A stretch of 64,000 nt of DNA, from assembly GCA_003586115.2 (NCBI GenBank), contig QVOM02000112.1, positions 101,817,174-101,881,173 of the forward strand. The letters are read 5' to 3'. This DNA is from Salvator merianae. Lineage: Eukaryota > Chordata > Lepidosauria > Squamata > Teiidae. The position numbers and the translations under genes are program-made. Position 1 is the first letter of the stretch, and every line of letters begins with the position of its first letter. Shown in pieces: positions 19,750-31,826 of the stretch. The notes below the pieces were generated by a model, which saw nothing but the letters and a program-made list of their open reading frames with translations, had not been told where the DNA came from and searched no databases.

Positions 19750-22700
19750 ACTTCAACTTCTGTAAATACTACATCTGTAATTTTAGACCTAATGCTTTAG
19801 GAATCCATATTAATTTGGGGGAAAAGCTTCAGAATTTTAAAATAAGTAGTACTATATAGATGTTTTAATTATATAAACAAATGGGAACTCTTATTATTTA
19901 TGCACTGGAAAATGTTTGAAGTTTATCTTTCTTGTCTCAAGCAAGCAATCTCAGATTTAAAGTAAATTTCGAGTGCTGTAGGAAGCCAATAAAGATCTGC
20001 GCAGCTACCATTCTTATAAAGTCTCAACTTCTGTCTTCTTAAGATGATTTATTATCTTCTTGTTTTAGCAAGCATTCCTTAAGCAACAATTGGGTACCAC
20101 GTGATTAGATTATGATTAGTCTATCTGGGATTTCAGGCAAGGGGTCCATTTGCCTCACTGATTTTTATATGTCTATCTAATAAACACTTTTTTAAAAGTA
20201 GGCAATCTCCATAACTTTTGAGTTAATTCAAAACTTAAACAGGCTGTCCTAAGCTGGTACCTTCTAATAGTTTGGACTATAACTCTCATCAATATTTGCC
20301 AGCTTAGAAGGCTACTACACTTTATATGAATGGTTCTCTCATTTAATGCAAGGTATAGGCATTGATACTTAATGGAAATTCTATTTTAGGGTGGAACTCT
20401 ATTTATAGACATTTGGGCCTAAACTAAAATAGTAAGACTTTTCAAACTAGAGGTGTTTGCATTCCAAACTCCTCCACTGCATAATGTGTATGCAGTTACA
20501 TAAGATATCTCATATGTTCAGCAACTATTATTTGTTCCCAAATGGAGGCAAAGAAAACAAATTAAAAACAGGTTTAGTTAAGTCTGCAATAACAGATGGC
20601 TGAAAAGGTTGGCAAATACTGATGCAGTTGCACAGGCACACCATTCTTTTCTGCAACTACTTTTAACATTTTGACAATAAGTTTCTAAATAAATTGACAA
20701 TTAATTGAAAGAACACATTTAAAAATTCATATTTTGATTGCTTCAGTTTTGTGCTTTCATGATAACTCTTACATCATGTGGCCTTGCAGCACAAAGAACT
20801 CTGTATTATTTTTTTAAAGTCTTTATATGCACAACTCTAACGTTTTAAGGAATGAATCTTAACTTTGTGATATTTTTATTGTGAAATGTCACTGTTCCAC
20901 AGAAATCCTAGATCATTTTTACCTTCAAACAGCAAAAAGTAACTTGGCATTTTCAAAGAGCTCATAAAGCTTCTGGCTTGTTAATAATTAAAAGAGCAGG
21001 TTGATTCAGGATTCATGTTGAAAGCAAAATTTTTAAAAGAACTCTGAATAGATTAATTGTAAAGAAATTCACAATAGGCTCAGTATGTGTGCTGAGAAAA
21101 AAAAACACCCAAAAGATGTGCTGCGGGAGAATGCAGTAAAAAATGAATTATATTCCATCTGGAAAAGCACAGCAGCATACTAAACTAAGTTGAGAGACAG
21201 AAATGAAATAATGACCTGAGGCATCAAATACTTCTGAATACATAAGATCAAATCATAGTTTTTTTCACTTTCAATAATTCCTGGTATTACCATAAATTTC
21301 ATGATAACCACCCCCAAAAGATGGCATACTTTAAATATATATCTTATTATTAACAAACAGAATTTGCATTCTGTTAATATAGACTCCCAAATGATATTAC
21401 AAACCCCTTCTCTTCAATGTGAACTTGAAAATATGTGAAGGAAGACCTACAGATATAGACTGCTCCATTTTCAGGCATAGATTCCTTACTGGCAATACAG
21501 ATACCCACTCCTGTAATCTGAGGCTGCTGAAAATAAAATTTACACTGCCTGGTGTCCATCACATTTGTGCAAGTTACTGGTGTGCAAAATGCTATTCTGA
21601 TTTACTTGAAACAGCCACACGTCATCAATATATAGGCTGGCATGTAGGTACCCTAGCACACCTTTATGGGGCTCTAAGAAGGGGGACGAACCCTTACCTG
21701 ATGGCACTGACTCAGTTTTGAATCTTTTGATCCTCTGGAGCCTGTGGGGGTGCAGAGGGTGAAGCTCCTTCACATCATATGATGCCATCATCACTCAGCA
21801 ACACACTTTGGGTCTCTGTTAAAACATCCCCAGGACCAGAAATTGCCAAATTATCCTAGCCACAGAAAAAGCCTTAAAAATGCCAAATGTGACTAATTAG
21901 TTGGCTGATTTTGGCAACCCTGCCCAGGTCCATACTGGCCCTGAAAAGCCTGGAAAATGCCTCTGGCAAGCAAACTTAAATACTGGGCTCTGTTCTGAGG
22001 GAGAGCAGTTATTTCAAGTAATCTGAAACAGCGTTTTGCACATCTCTTGTACAAGGTCTAGTTTTCAGGCAGAATTTGCATCCCAGCTTTTGAGGAAAAA
22101 AGATTAAAATGTTCTATATATATAATTTACTTTCCACTTTTATCAGAATGCCTTGGAGTGAGCGAGTATCAAATTGCAAGAGTTGCTTTAACAATTATGA
22201 TACCCCTTCCAATACTTTTCTTCTGGTCCACAACTAGGTTTGAATCAATACAGTGAATCAATATATATATAAAAGCTGGAGAGTTAGAACAACTCACTGT
22301 CTTTCATAAGCACATCCATAATACTGAGAACTGGAAGACCTTGTTCTCCATGTATATACCAGAGCTCCTGAAAATCTCTAGATTAGTGTACCAGACTACA
22401 CTAGGGCAAATTATTGTCCCTTCTGCTAAGAAATGGAAGAGCTGCCCTTTCAATAACACATCATACTGTAGTTATAATTGTACAGGTTCACTTTGAGGAG
22501 ATAATAAATAAGTTATCACGCCAAAAATGGGTTACTGGACTCCTGCAGAGAAGACAACAAATGGAATATACAGTATTCATGAACCATTCACCTGCTACCA
22601 GGAATTATTCATTGCAGCATTATGGCAGGCAACTCCAGCAATGTTACATAAATTTATGGGAAAATTTGGCATATAAGCATTTGCAGATTATATTTTTGTA

Positions 22701-23145
22701 ACTAATTTCAGAGTGAATATACAAACTGATTAGCAAATCAAGTTTCTTGTCTGAAACTATCATAATTAGATCTATGTCTGCTTGAAATTCATTTGAGTTT
22801 TGATGTGCATTTTGCCTATGACTGAAGTTTAAAATGCTTCTGTGCATGGTTATACAGATACGTATTATCTCTTACCTCAATATTCAATGTTACACCAGTA
22901 CAGGGAAAGAACTATGTAATTTTTCTAGTTCTCTGCTTACACAAATGCTACAGATTTTTTTTCCAGCCATGCACATGACCTCCCCGTAAATTGCATATGA
23001 TACTGAAGGCGGAACTAGCAACAAAATGTTACAACAAGGAATGCTTCTGTTCAAAATTCCAGTCAGTTAAACATGACCTTTCCCAGGATGCTCCATTCTA
23101 TTCCTTTAGTTTGGACTTCAGTTCCATTCTTCCAAACATCCTCTG

Positions 23146-23491
23146 GGGGCCTGTTTGCACTTACCAGCCTAGTACGGTACTGGGCTGGCAACGTTCAAAA
23201 TGTGGATGGCCAAACCAGGACAGGCTGGGTCAGCAAGGTAATGACTATAGCAACATCTGGCTCATGCTCAGATGTTTCCATGGTGATCTGGACACTGTGC
23301 AGCCACAGCTGCACCATCACACCTACTTGCCATACCATATCCAAAAGAGGGTACAGATGTGAGCTAGTCACTTCTGGTAAGTGTGTGGACTGCTTACCAG
23401 TCCACCACTGGATAGCTTTGGGGGAGCCTGTGTGGACGAGTCTCACCAGTGAGCGGACTGGTGCTCACTAAGAGGTAAGTGCAAACAAGCC
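23146..23491. mobile_element. Family D transposon (346 bp)
   Basis: The ends GGGGCCTGTTTGCACTTACC and GGTAAGTGCAAACAAGCC are inverted repeats. CTG flanks both sides (23143-23145 and 23492-23494). It is GC-richer than the intron and has no coding capacity. It lies 318 bp beyond the exon 8 donor. Confidence 0.83.
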
Positions 23492-23809
23492 CTGAGGCAA
23501 AATGAACATAATCAGCTTCACAGGAATATTCTGCCTCCTCTTCTTTTTCTGTTGTGGAAGATTTACAACCTTTGAAGTATCTCTGAGCATACTGATTTCT
23601 CTCTTTTATTCATAGGTCATGATATTTTGGCTAGTTTAGACTAAACTCCTTAGATAATATGTTTGTTACTAGAATGATGATCAAGTTGATTCTGGATCTA
23701 AGTGTTGTGGACAGTAACAAAAGGAAATGCATAATTTCTCTACTGCTAGCCCACTGATACAGACAGATAAAAGCAAGACAATTTTTATAGAGTAAAATAA
23801 GGAGCTTAC

Positions 23810-23873
23810 CTCATATTTTAAATCTATTGTAAAATCTGACTTTAGAGGTTCATTTTTCAGCCTTTCTGCAAGC
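23810..23873 (-). CDS. B3GLCT: B3GLCT exon 8
   Basis: This 64-bp exon has one base completing Lys and then [20 protein letters not shown] plus Glu. Human reads [21 protein letters not shown]. The acceptor is TTATTATGTAG and the donor GAG|GTAAGC. The length matches human c.597-660 exactly, so the donor G at 23809 is the equivalent of c.660+1, the recurrent Peters plus splice site; here it is intact. A 156-bp inverted-repeat transposon ends 74 bp upstream of the acceptor in intron 7. Confidence 0.98.
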
Positions 23874-24647
23874 CTACATAATAAAGACAAAGATTAGACT
23901 CTGGGAAGTTCTCTGTGTGCGTGTTTCCTTAGATCTAGGTGTGTTTGGGCAATTCTGCACTGGCTGATATACCGGACCATCAAGTGTAGGAGGACCCTCC
24001 CTTCCACATGCTGATGTGGTCTAAGGGAGGCCCTAGGCAGTGGAGAAGGGAGGTTCCCAGTACATTTGCTGGCCTAGTATACTGGTCAGTGCAGAATCAC
24101 CCTTTATCTGTGGCCACAAAAACTAAGTCCTGCAACAGCTCACTTATAGATATGCAAAAACACATTAGTTGATCGCCTGCATCCCAATCCCTTTCCATTA
24201 CTTCCATGATATACTCTTTAAATATTTTCAGCTTTTGACTAGGTATCTTGTAAATTGTTTCAAGATCATTTGGGGCAGTAGTATAGAAATGTTTTAAATA
24301 AATAAATATTCTACTATAATACTTGGTTAGTAACCACATTTGCCTACATTTGTTGAATGCAAATACCTCTCTCCCAAGCATCTACATTCATGAAGTTTTA
24401 ATTGCTTATTAATGTGTTTTATAATACCCTTGTGTGATAAAAGCATGCAGTAAAAGGAAATGGGTAGAAGTTTAGAGCTACTTAACACTGGATAAAAGCT
24501 CATTTGAGATCAAAAAAGTCTCAATTCATTTTATATACATGCAAACACAGACATTTAATGCTTAACATTTTACTCCTCATAAACATTTTAAAAACATCAA
24601 CCATTTAGTGAACAAATACAGAAAAGATCATAGAACTGTATTCTTAC
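23874..24647 (-). other. B3GLCT intron 7
   Basis: 774 bp, GTAAGA...TATGTAG. It contains a family A MITE (23947-24102). The remainder holds nothing recognisable except a short AAATAAATAAATA run near 24300. Confidence 0.85.
23947..24102. mobile_element. Inverted-repeat MITE, family A, copy 3
   Basis: The ends GGGCAATTCTGCACTGGC and CAGTGCAGAATCACCC are inverted repeats, with GATATACCGGACCA and TATACTGGTC inside. TTT flanks both sides (23944-23946 and 24103-24105). It sits 74-229 bp upstream of the exon 8 acceptor. Confidence 0.85.
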
Positions 24648-24784
24648 TTCTTTACAAGAGGAATACTAAGAACCCAGCCAGCAGCAAAATCAGGAAATTT
24701 AAACACTGAAGGGTTTTCTGCAAAGGCGTAATGGTGAATAATTGTAGATTCATCATCATGTAACGGTTTTCCTAAAAAATACTT
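24648..24784 (-). CDS. B3GLCT: B3GLCT exon 7
   Basis: This 137-bp exon begins [20 protein letters not shown], continues [17 protein letters not shown] and ends LSIPLVK plus two bases. Human [45 protein letters not shown] is nearly the same. The acceptor is TTTTCTCCAACAG and the donor AA|GTAAGA. The FxGxxLxD and FAAGWxLS blocks are the equivalent of the DxD-to-GGAG stretch of the GT31 fold in this non-catalytic repeat. The length matches human c.460-596. The open frame continues a little upstream of the acceptor, but the AG at 24785-24786 and homology set the start. Confidence 0.98.
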
Positions 24785-26342
24785 CTGTTGGAGAAAAGAC
24801 ACATTACTGAATGTACCTAAGTCAAATATGGATGTCAAATAGAAGGCCAGAGAGATTTTCCTATCATTTTGTTTAAAAGTTCTCTGAATGGTACCTTGTA
24901 AAACTATTCACACAAATTTGTGGATCACATAACCCTGTCCCATATCAGAAGCTTTGTGATAATACACATTTCACCACTAAAAGGAAACAGTCATGCTTCT
25001 CATACTGAGGGTACAACCATGTGAACACTAAGTGATGTTCATGGAACAAATGTGTACCACAGTATGTGACCAGTGGTCACAGAGCACTGTGGTTCTGGCT
25101 CAAAGTGTGTGCAAGCCCAAACACACTACAGACCTTTTTTCCTGTTCTCACTATGCTACTGCTTCCATTTTTATTGTATATGTGTCAGTAATATAGTATG
25201 TGGATAGATAAAACTGAATCATGTAAGCAAAGACACGCTTGCACACAATGTCAGCATGCAAGCGTGTTGAGGCTCTCTGCACCTGCACACTGATGTTGCA
25301 CATATGGCTCTGCCCATGAAGAGGCCAGAAATGCTGCACAGAGATAATTCTGGTGAATTCCCTGTTTAATTTTCTCGCCTGCCTTTTATCTACCTCTAGC
25401 CATTGTAGAGAAATTGGATCTGTTGGGGGAAGCATCCAACAGTCCATAGCCTCTCTACCTGGTTCAGCTGTGCCAAACAGAAGTTTGACACAAGCCTACG
25501 CTACTCCATTTACTATTTTAGCATGCAGGAAGAACAGTCAACGACATTTGAAACGGTCCATTTTCTCCTATACTGAAACAATGCAAGTTTAGTCTGCAAT
25601 TCAAGACTATCAATGTCTCTTCTCATACTATTTGAGACAGTGGTAAGGTGTTTTGTATACTGACCCAGGAAATGATTTGTTATTAACTATTTAATTATAA
25701 GCCTTCATTTATGCAAAGATTGTTGTTAAACACATGCTGAATCCTACTTCTATACTAACGCCTCTATTCAGGAACTTATCTACTTGGCAAATATCAACAA
25801 AAATGCTGCTTGTTCATGTAATTAATAGATGTTAATTACAATTAGCTGAATGCCTTTTCCAAAACTATACACTTAAAATATTTCCTAAGCTTGTGGCATC
25901 CTGACAAAGAACACATACCATTATCATGTGATGGCACCACATGATAAAAAGCAATGTTTGGCCCACAACATCTGACTCCAAGAAAGCCCAGTGGTGTAAA
26001 CAGGACCAGCTGTTACCGCACAGGCTACTGAATCTACAGAGCAGCCTCCATGTAGACTAGATATAAGTTGCTATTATGCAGCTTTCCTTCAGGGTGGATA
26101 TGTCTCCACTGCTCTCCAAATAGAAATACAGAAATGGTTTTGATCTTGAACATTTGAGTGGATCTTCAATGTGTGTATCAAAATATTATCTGCTATCTTT
26201 GACATCTTGATATCTTAACTATGTTCATTAATCAACTTTAATTCACACAATCTAATTTTCAATCATTAAGCAGCTCCAGCCAGAAGTAAGGATTTCCTGG
26301 CACAAATTTAAAAAGGCAAATAGACAAACAATTTTATTTCAC
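24785..26342 (-). other. B3GLCT intron 6
   Basis: 1,558 bp, GTGAAA...CCAACAG. The segment 25040-25500 is somewhat GC-richer and includes an exact 11-bp inverted repeat (25233-25243 and 25257-25267), but I cannot classify it. I see nothing else. Confidence 0.8.
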
Positions 26343-26454
26343 CTTAGATTTGTCATATCTTCCAAGTGCTTCCAGTAGTTTTATAATATGTATTCTTGTA
26401 TCTTCTTCACAGAAGAAAAACCATGATGAGTTCCTGCTATATGTAACAGAAAAG
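26343..26454 (-). CDS. B3GLCT: B3GLCT exon 6
   Basis: This 112-bp exon has one base and then 37 codons. It begins [20 protein letters not shown] and ends [13 protein letters not shown]. Human has [37 protein letters not shown], so conservation is very high. The N-S-S sequon is retained. The acceptor is TTTCTTCTGTCAG. The donor AAG|GTGAAA is less canonical than those of its neighbours. The length matches human c.348-459. Confidence 0.98.
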
Positions 26455-26689
26455 CTGACAGAAGAAAGAGCTGCATTTATTTAAAGGGATATTTAATGGG
26501 AAGGAATTAATAACAGTAATGCAATACGTATTTCGGAATCAACACCACTTAATTTCAAGAAATTGGTTCTAGGTCTGTATAACATTATACATCTTAATAT
26601 CTTAGGTGCAAGAAGAAGATATTTAAGGGATCATGTAAACAATGAAATGAAGAGCAACTCTTGAACAAAAAATAACATTATATCTCTTC

Positions 26690-26887
26690 ACGTTTAGGAA
26701 AGCAGTGAAGATACACCTCTTTGCTGTGGCCTTTAGCTAAATAAGGAGACAGCTTTTCCTGCCTATTTTCAGATACTGTTATTGTTTTAGTATGCTCATT
26801 TTAATATTTGGTTTTTAATGTTGTAACCCATGCTGAGACCTTCGGGTACAGGACAGGATAAAAATGCAATTAAATAAACAAACAAAT
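26690..26887 (+). mobile_element. L2-clade LINE 3' tail
   Basis: AAGCAGTGAAGATACACCTC, then CTGAGACCTTCGGGTACAGG and GATAAAAATGCAATTAAATAAAC is the usual L2 3' end (KT-LF codons, then the CTGAGACCTTCGGGT motif and an AAATAAA tail). Confidence 0.85.
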
Positions 26888-26912
26888 ATCTTCTGACATG
26901 TAGGAAACCTTA

Positions 26913-27005
26913 GGTTTATTCTGCACTGGCTGGTATACTGGACCAGCATGCATACTAGGAACTTCCCTTTTGCTTACTGGTGCAGTTTAAGGGAGGCCCC
27001 ACATG
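26913..27005. mobile_element. Family A MITE, left arm only (copy 4)
   Basis: TTATTCTGCACTGGCTGGTA then TACTGGACCAGCATGCATAC matches the left arm of family A. No right arm follows, so the copy is truncated. Confidence 0.65.
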
Positions 27006-27510
27006 GGATGAACAAGAAAAATATCTGGAAGCTGGCCACTTTATGGTTTGTCCCAGTGATTCTGGGTGGACTTTTCATCCCTTGCATTGCCTCCTTGCAT
27101 ACACACCCACATCCATATAGAAGTGAGAAGGTGAGTGGCAAGAGAGTTTTTTCCCACGTTTTCGCACTATGTTCCTCCTGCGGTGGGACAAGAAGACACA
27201 GTGAGATGAAGAGCAGCAGGTCTGTTTTCCCATGCTGCCCCCTAGTTGGTATGTAAGTCATTGCAAGCACCCACACAACTGAAGCCTTTGGGTTCACACA
27301 GTTAGTCAGTATAAGATCACACAAAACATACACTCATTTCTTTCAGCGTGCCTTCTTGAAGTTTTATGACTTTGTGTTCATTCTTCCTCTAATAGATAAG
27401 CTACATTTTTGCTGCATTTTCACAGCAGATCCCCTTGGTTTTTCTGGACAAAAGTATTTGATTTATCCTGAAATGCAGCCTCATAAATCTTACCAAAATT
27501 TTACACTTAC

Positions 27511-27587
27511 TAGTCCATTAATGGCAGAATGGTCCATGCACCTTCCTGCCTGTTCATCTGATGAGTAAGTAGAACAACAGGCATCTC
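27511..27587 (-). CDS. B3GLCT: B3GLCT exon 5
   Basis: This 77-bp exon encodes EMPVVLLTHQMNRQEGAWTI and then LPLMD plus two bases. It matches human [26 protein letters not shown] (residues 91-116). The acceptor is TGTGTTTTTCTGAAG and the donor ACTA|GTAAGT. The split codon TA|C joins exon 6 to give Tyr where human has His. The 77-bp length equals human c.271-347 as I recall it. It lies in the N-terminal GT-like domain. Confidence 0.96.
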
Positions 27588-29261
27588 CTTCAGAAAAACA
27601 CACAAAACAACTCAGATTAAAAACAACAATAGTATTCTGTTCTACAACCATAAGTTATTCTTAGTTTCAGTTTTTCTATAAAATGTATTATTTGTAATTT
27701 CCTGCTTCTGTAGAACTCTTTTTCACTAACTAATCCTATTAAATGATCTTCTGCTTTTTAATCCATTTATTTGCTTTATTTTTAGCTCATTTGTCATTTT
27801 TTTAAAAATGTTCTCTTATCTGAATTTCTATGGATTGAATATGAATGTTTTAAAAAGGTTTTATTCTGAATCCAGTAGAATTAAGAACATTAACATCAAC
27901 AAAGGAGTATCCCCCAAATCCTGAAGCCAGGTAAAATGTAAAATAATAGACATAGAAGTAGCCTGTACCAGAGGTAAGTTTCAGAAGACATGTTTCTGCA
28001 TTTTTTAATTCTATGAAAATCAGAAGTTGTAGTTCTGCATCAATTAAAGTCCCTGAGCCAAGTTATTATTTTAATCTATATGTACCCAACTGTGTGATTA
28101 AAATGCAGCTAACATTCTTCAGACATAGAAAAGTAGCTGGGATAATAGCCTCAAAATAGATCAAGGTGAACATGTGAAAGAATGCCATTTTGGAAGCTTA
28201 ACATTTTCTTTATGTATAAACTGAAGTCATACATATGATAATATCAATTTTAAGGAGAATGGGAAGCTGATTACCTAAATATATTCCATCATCATTCCTT
28301 AAAGCATGCACCCTAGAATCAGATGCATAACTCCCCGCTATTCCAACACATCATTTCTTATTCAAATTCAAGGGAAAATCATCTGACATTTTAAGATGAA
28401 CTATTTATCCGATAACATGCAGGCTGATTTATTGCAAAGTAAGTATCTATCCTGGACTGTTCCTACAAAGACTGTTTAGAAGTTGTAATTACTTGGAAAA
28501 TTACTTTCTTAGCCAGGCACTCAGAAGCAGCATACTTTGGGGGGCATTTCAGAGAGCCTGGTAAAATAGTCTTAGGCTCCTCATACCTGGTAAACTGGCC
28601 GAACTGCTTGATGCTGTCTTCACATGAGCAGCTAGTCTGGTCTACTACCAGAAAAACATTTCATATCAGTCTCCCACTGAAGCAGGCTTCAGCATCATTT
28701 TCTCATCAGAACCTGCTCCAACACTGCATTGCACACAGATAGAGCATTTCCACAGAAGGCATGGCCTTCTGGTGGACCAGTCTTCAATGCTGAACAAGCC
28801 GTTCCCTAGGGACATCTGGTCTGGGCGAGTCCTGTGTGGCTCCTGCCTATGTCTCCTACCCACAGAATGCACTCTAAGGAGCCAGGAAGCAGGTAGTTAG
28901 GACAGAGGCAAACAGTTGTGCTTCTTGGTTATCTAATTCAATACGTGACCAAGGATTTTAAAGGCAACATGTCAAACAGTAGTGACTGGTATGGCAACCG
29001 TTGTGGCTGGTAGGGCAGAAAGCAAAGTAGACGCAAGGAAGTGATACCATGGGAATTGAGCTACTTGGAGGTAAGACACTATCAGGCTGCTATTCAAAAA
29101 ATTGAAAATTTTTACAAACTGACCTTGTTGAACAAATATGAGCCAAACCTTAACTAAACCATGTATGAAGGAGTAAAGGAAAATTGCTGGGTCTTGTCTG
29201 TTTTGCCCTTACAGGCTAGCTGCTTCAGAAACCAAGCACATTTTGCCCAAAAAGGTTTTAT

Positions 29262-29395
29262 TTATGTATTTTGTATTTCCACTGCACCTTATATCCTAAG
29301 GTCTCAGGGCAGGTTACAATAAAAACCAACAGAATTCGCAGAATTAAAAGTTAATACTTTAAAAGAGAAAATAAAAGTTGAGTTGAGGGGGAGGG
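29262..29395 (-). mobile_element. L2-clade LINE tail, antisense
   Basis: TTTATTTATGTATTTTG, then ATCCTAAGGTCTCAGGGCAG and GTTACAATAAAAACC is the antisense of an L2 3' end (AAATAAATA tail, CTGAGACC motif). Confidence 0.7.
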
Positions 29396-29883
29396 ACTTG
29401 ATGATTTTACAGGTGTTTTCCAAAACATCTCCTTCATCTCATTCTGTAAAATAAGCTACTCTGAAAAAAATCATATTTTTTGTTTTCATCTGTGTTAGCA
29501 GCTAAAGAAGTGCTTCTGTTAAATGTTGCAGTGCAATATTTCAAGCTAGAAAAAAACAGGGACATTTGCTGTATTTGACAGGAATATCAACTGTTCTGGA
29601 AAGAGAAAACACTCTTTGGGAAAGTGACATTTTGCTACTTTCTGCTCATATTCTTCCCCTCCCCATTGTTTTCAGGCAATTAGTTATTTTCTGGCCATTT
29701 CAGGAAAAAACAACTTTAAAAATTTTGGATGTTTTTCATCACCATTTAATGAATACAGCATATTACTCCCTTGCTTTTTTGCGAGTGTTAGGTTCCACCA
29801 GAATGGCACGGTTCCTAAAACTCACAAATAAGCGCTGCAAAAATGGATTTGCTGCCTGCCTCTCACAAAAGCAGAGTTGGATT

Positions 29884-30215
29884 GCTCCTGGATTGCTCCT
29901 GGGGTGGAACAAGACTGTTCACACCAGCGGGGTCTGTGTGTGTCCAAATGTTCCAAAGGCCAGGAACAGATGTTCTGGCCTTCAGAGTTCCCAGGGAACC
30001 CATTTCAGAGGTGTGCCTTGTTTCTCTGCCAAAATGGGTCCTCCATGGTATACCAAACCATGGAGGCATTCAATCCACACACCTTCATGGTCTGGTATTC
30101 CACCCCCTAATATGCTGGCAGACCTTGAAAAGGAGGTCTACTGGTAGACCAGACCAGGACACCATTTTGGGTTTCCTAGCCCAGTCTATGTTCTGTCCTG
30201 TGTGAATGAAGTATA
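29884..30215. mobile_element. Possible Harbinger-like transposon
   Basis: A GC-rich block with ACTGTTCACACCAGCGG near the left and TCCTGTGTGAATGAAG near the right, resembling the TTCACAC ends of family C. It also holds an internal palindrome, CTCCATGGTATACCAAACCATGGAG. The exact ends and target duplication are not resolved. Confidence 0.4.
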
Positions 30216-31452
30216 CTAGGAGAAGGTGGGGTCTCTCCTATTTTTCATTAGTGTGCAGATGGCAGAGGCGTCAACTGGTCAATAGTCCAGTCTACTGACT
30301 ACTGCAGATCCTAATACCACCCTTGCAATTTTCATGCAAATAGAACAATATATTCTTAAAATGCAAATACTGATGTTTATTAAATATTGCATCTCAAGTT
30401 TTGCAACTTAAGTAAATATGTAATGCTTCCATGTTTAGAAAATATAAGATTGCCAACTACAGCCCCTTTTTTGTGAAGACAGAATTCTATTAGAATATAA
30501 TTCTGATAATGGAGTCCATATTCAAAACAGCAGAAATAGAAACACGTCTGGTTCTTCCAACTACACACGAATTTAAATGAATAGCATAATTGCAGGCATA
30601 CAGCCAAATTGTCTGTACAGCCTGCAGCAAGTAATAAGTGGAATTTAGAGCAACCTAATCATTTTATACTCTCCATCATTGGCTTTAATCCAATGATAGT
30701 CTGAGGATCCCAAAGGAGCCTAACAGAGAATTAGTCCAAGTCCCCAAAATCAAAATGAGTTTCATAAGCCTAGAGCAACTTATTCACAGAGATCTCTTAG
30801 GTAATTTCAAATTTTTACTGTTTCGATAACTTAGACATTTTCTCTACAGGAAAAAAAAGTCAGAAACATAATAAGACAAAAGAAGACTTTACTTCAAATT
30901 TCACATAACTGACTCAGTTTCCCTCCAAAACCTAAGTAACTTCATATGGAAAACTTCCACTATTTCTTATACATTTTGGTATCTCATTCAATTCGTTTCT
31001 TGAAATCCAAATAAAACAAAGGGTAATACAGGAAAAACAAACTCTCATGTGCCCCTCTAAAAACTGTTAAAGCAAAGTGTTTAGCCATAAAGGATAAACA
31101 GCAGGTTGTAAAAACAATAAACTGTTGGTGCTGCAGTTCCACGGATATGACTAGTTTCCTTAACCCAAGGAGCTCAGCTTATTATCTCTATATAATGATC
31201 CTACTAGCAAGGCAGTTCTGTTGCAGCTTTGTCAGATGTGATTCTACAGATATGCCCCAATTATCTTTGCAGTACTACAGCAGATGGAGCTTCCTAAGTA
31301 CTGTACTGTATTACAACTTCTCCTGCATTCCGGACCACTGGTTGTTAGGGCCCATGGCATCACTGGGCAAAACAGGGTATGTGACTCTTTCCTTTGTACT
31401 CTAGGTTACTTTCCAGCTACCTGAAGGTCAGCCATCTCTCCATCATGTCAAG

Positions 31453-31826
31453 GGGCCTGTTCACACTTTAAGCCAAGTGCCTCTGCACTTTGTGGAGGCC
31501 CATGCAATCGGGAGCGGACTCCAGCTGCTCCCAATTGCGGCTAGCTGTGGAGCACTAAACTGTGCTCCACAACTTCACCTGGAGCAAATAGCCTGCTCCT
31601 GGTCAGGTGCATTCACACCTGCTTCCCAGTGCGTCTGCGCAATCATGCAATTGTGCCTGCGTGATCTGCAGCGCTGCTGGTTTCCATGGTAGCGGCTGGA
31701 TGCTTCCTGGTTGCTGTCATGGCAAAGATCAGAAGCAGGATACCAGAATTCGCAGTGAAAATGCTGATATCCTGCTGGCATTTCTGTCTAGTTATCCTGT
31801 TCTAATGTGGCAAGTGTGAAACACCC
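31453..31826. mobile_element. Family C transposon (374 bp)
   Basis: The left end GGGCCTGTTCACACTT pairs with the right end AAGTGTGAAACACCC. AAG flanks both sides (31450-31452 and 31827-31829). GC-rich, with no coding capacity. The segment at 880-1226 is an inverted relative. Confidence 0.8.

Larger units (their letters stand above)
14019..23809 (-). other. B3GLCT intron 8
   Basis: 9,791 bp. It holds DIRS copy 3 with two insertions, a fold-back structure split by a CR1 fragment (19.1-19.4 kb), a hAT palindrome and a family D transposon. From 19760 to 23145 the sequence is AT-rich and I recognise no gene or repeat; an AT microsatellite sits near 22260. Confidence 0.8.
26455..27510 (-). other. 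B3GLCT intron 5
   Basis: 1,056 bp, GTAAGT...CTGTCAG. It contains an L2-type tail (26690-26887) and a partial family A element (26913-27005). The interval 27010-27300 shows no recognisable repeat. Confidence 0.85.

Noticed and set aside
24097..24381. 94-codon minus-strand frame between exons 7 and 8
   Set aside because: It lies in intron 7, partly in a family A transposon. Human exon 7 joins exon 8 directly with matching phase, and the frame has no homology I recognise.
29566..30147. A 193-codon open frame on the plus strand, the longest in the window
   Set aside because: Its 3' half overlaps a GC-rich transposon-like block, the protein has no recognisable domain, and overlapping frames are equally open. 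It reads as chance.
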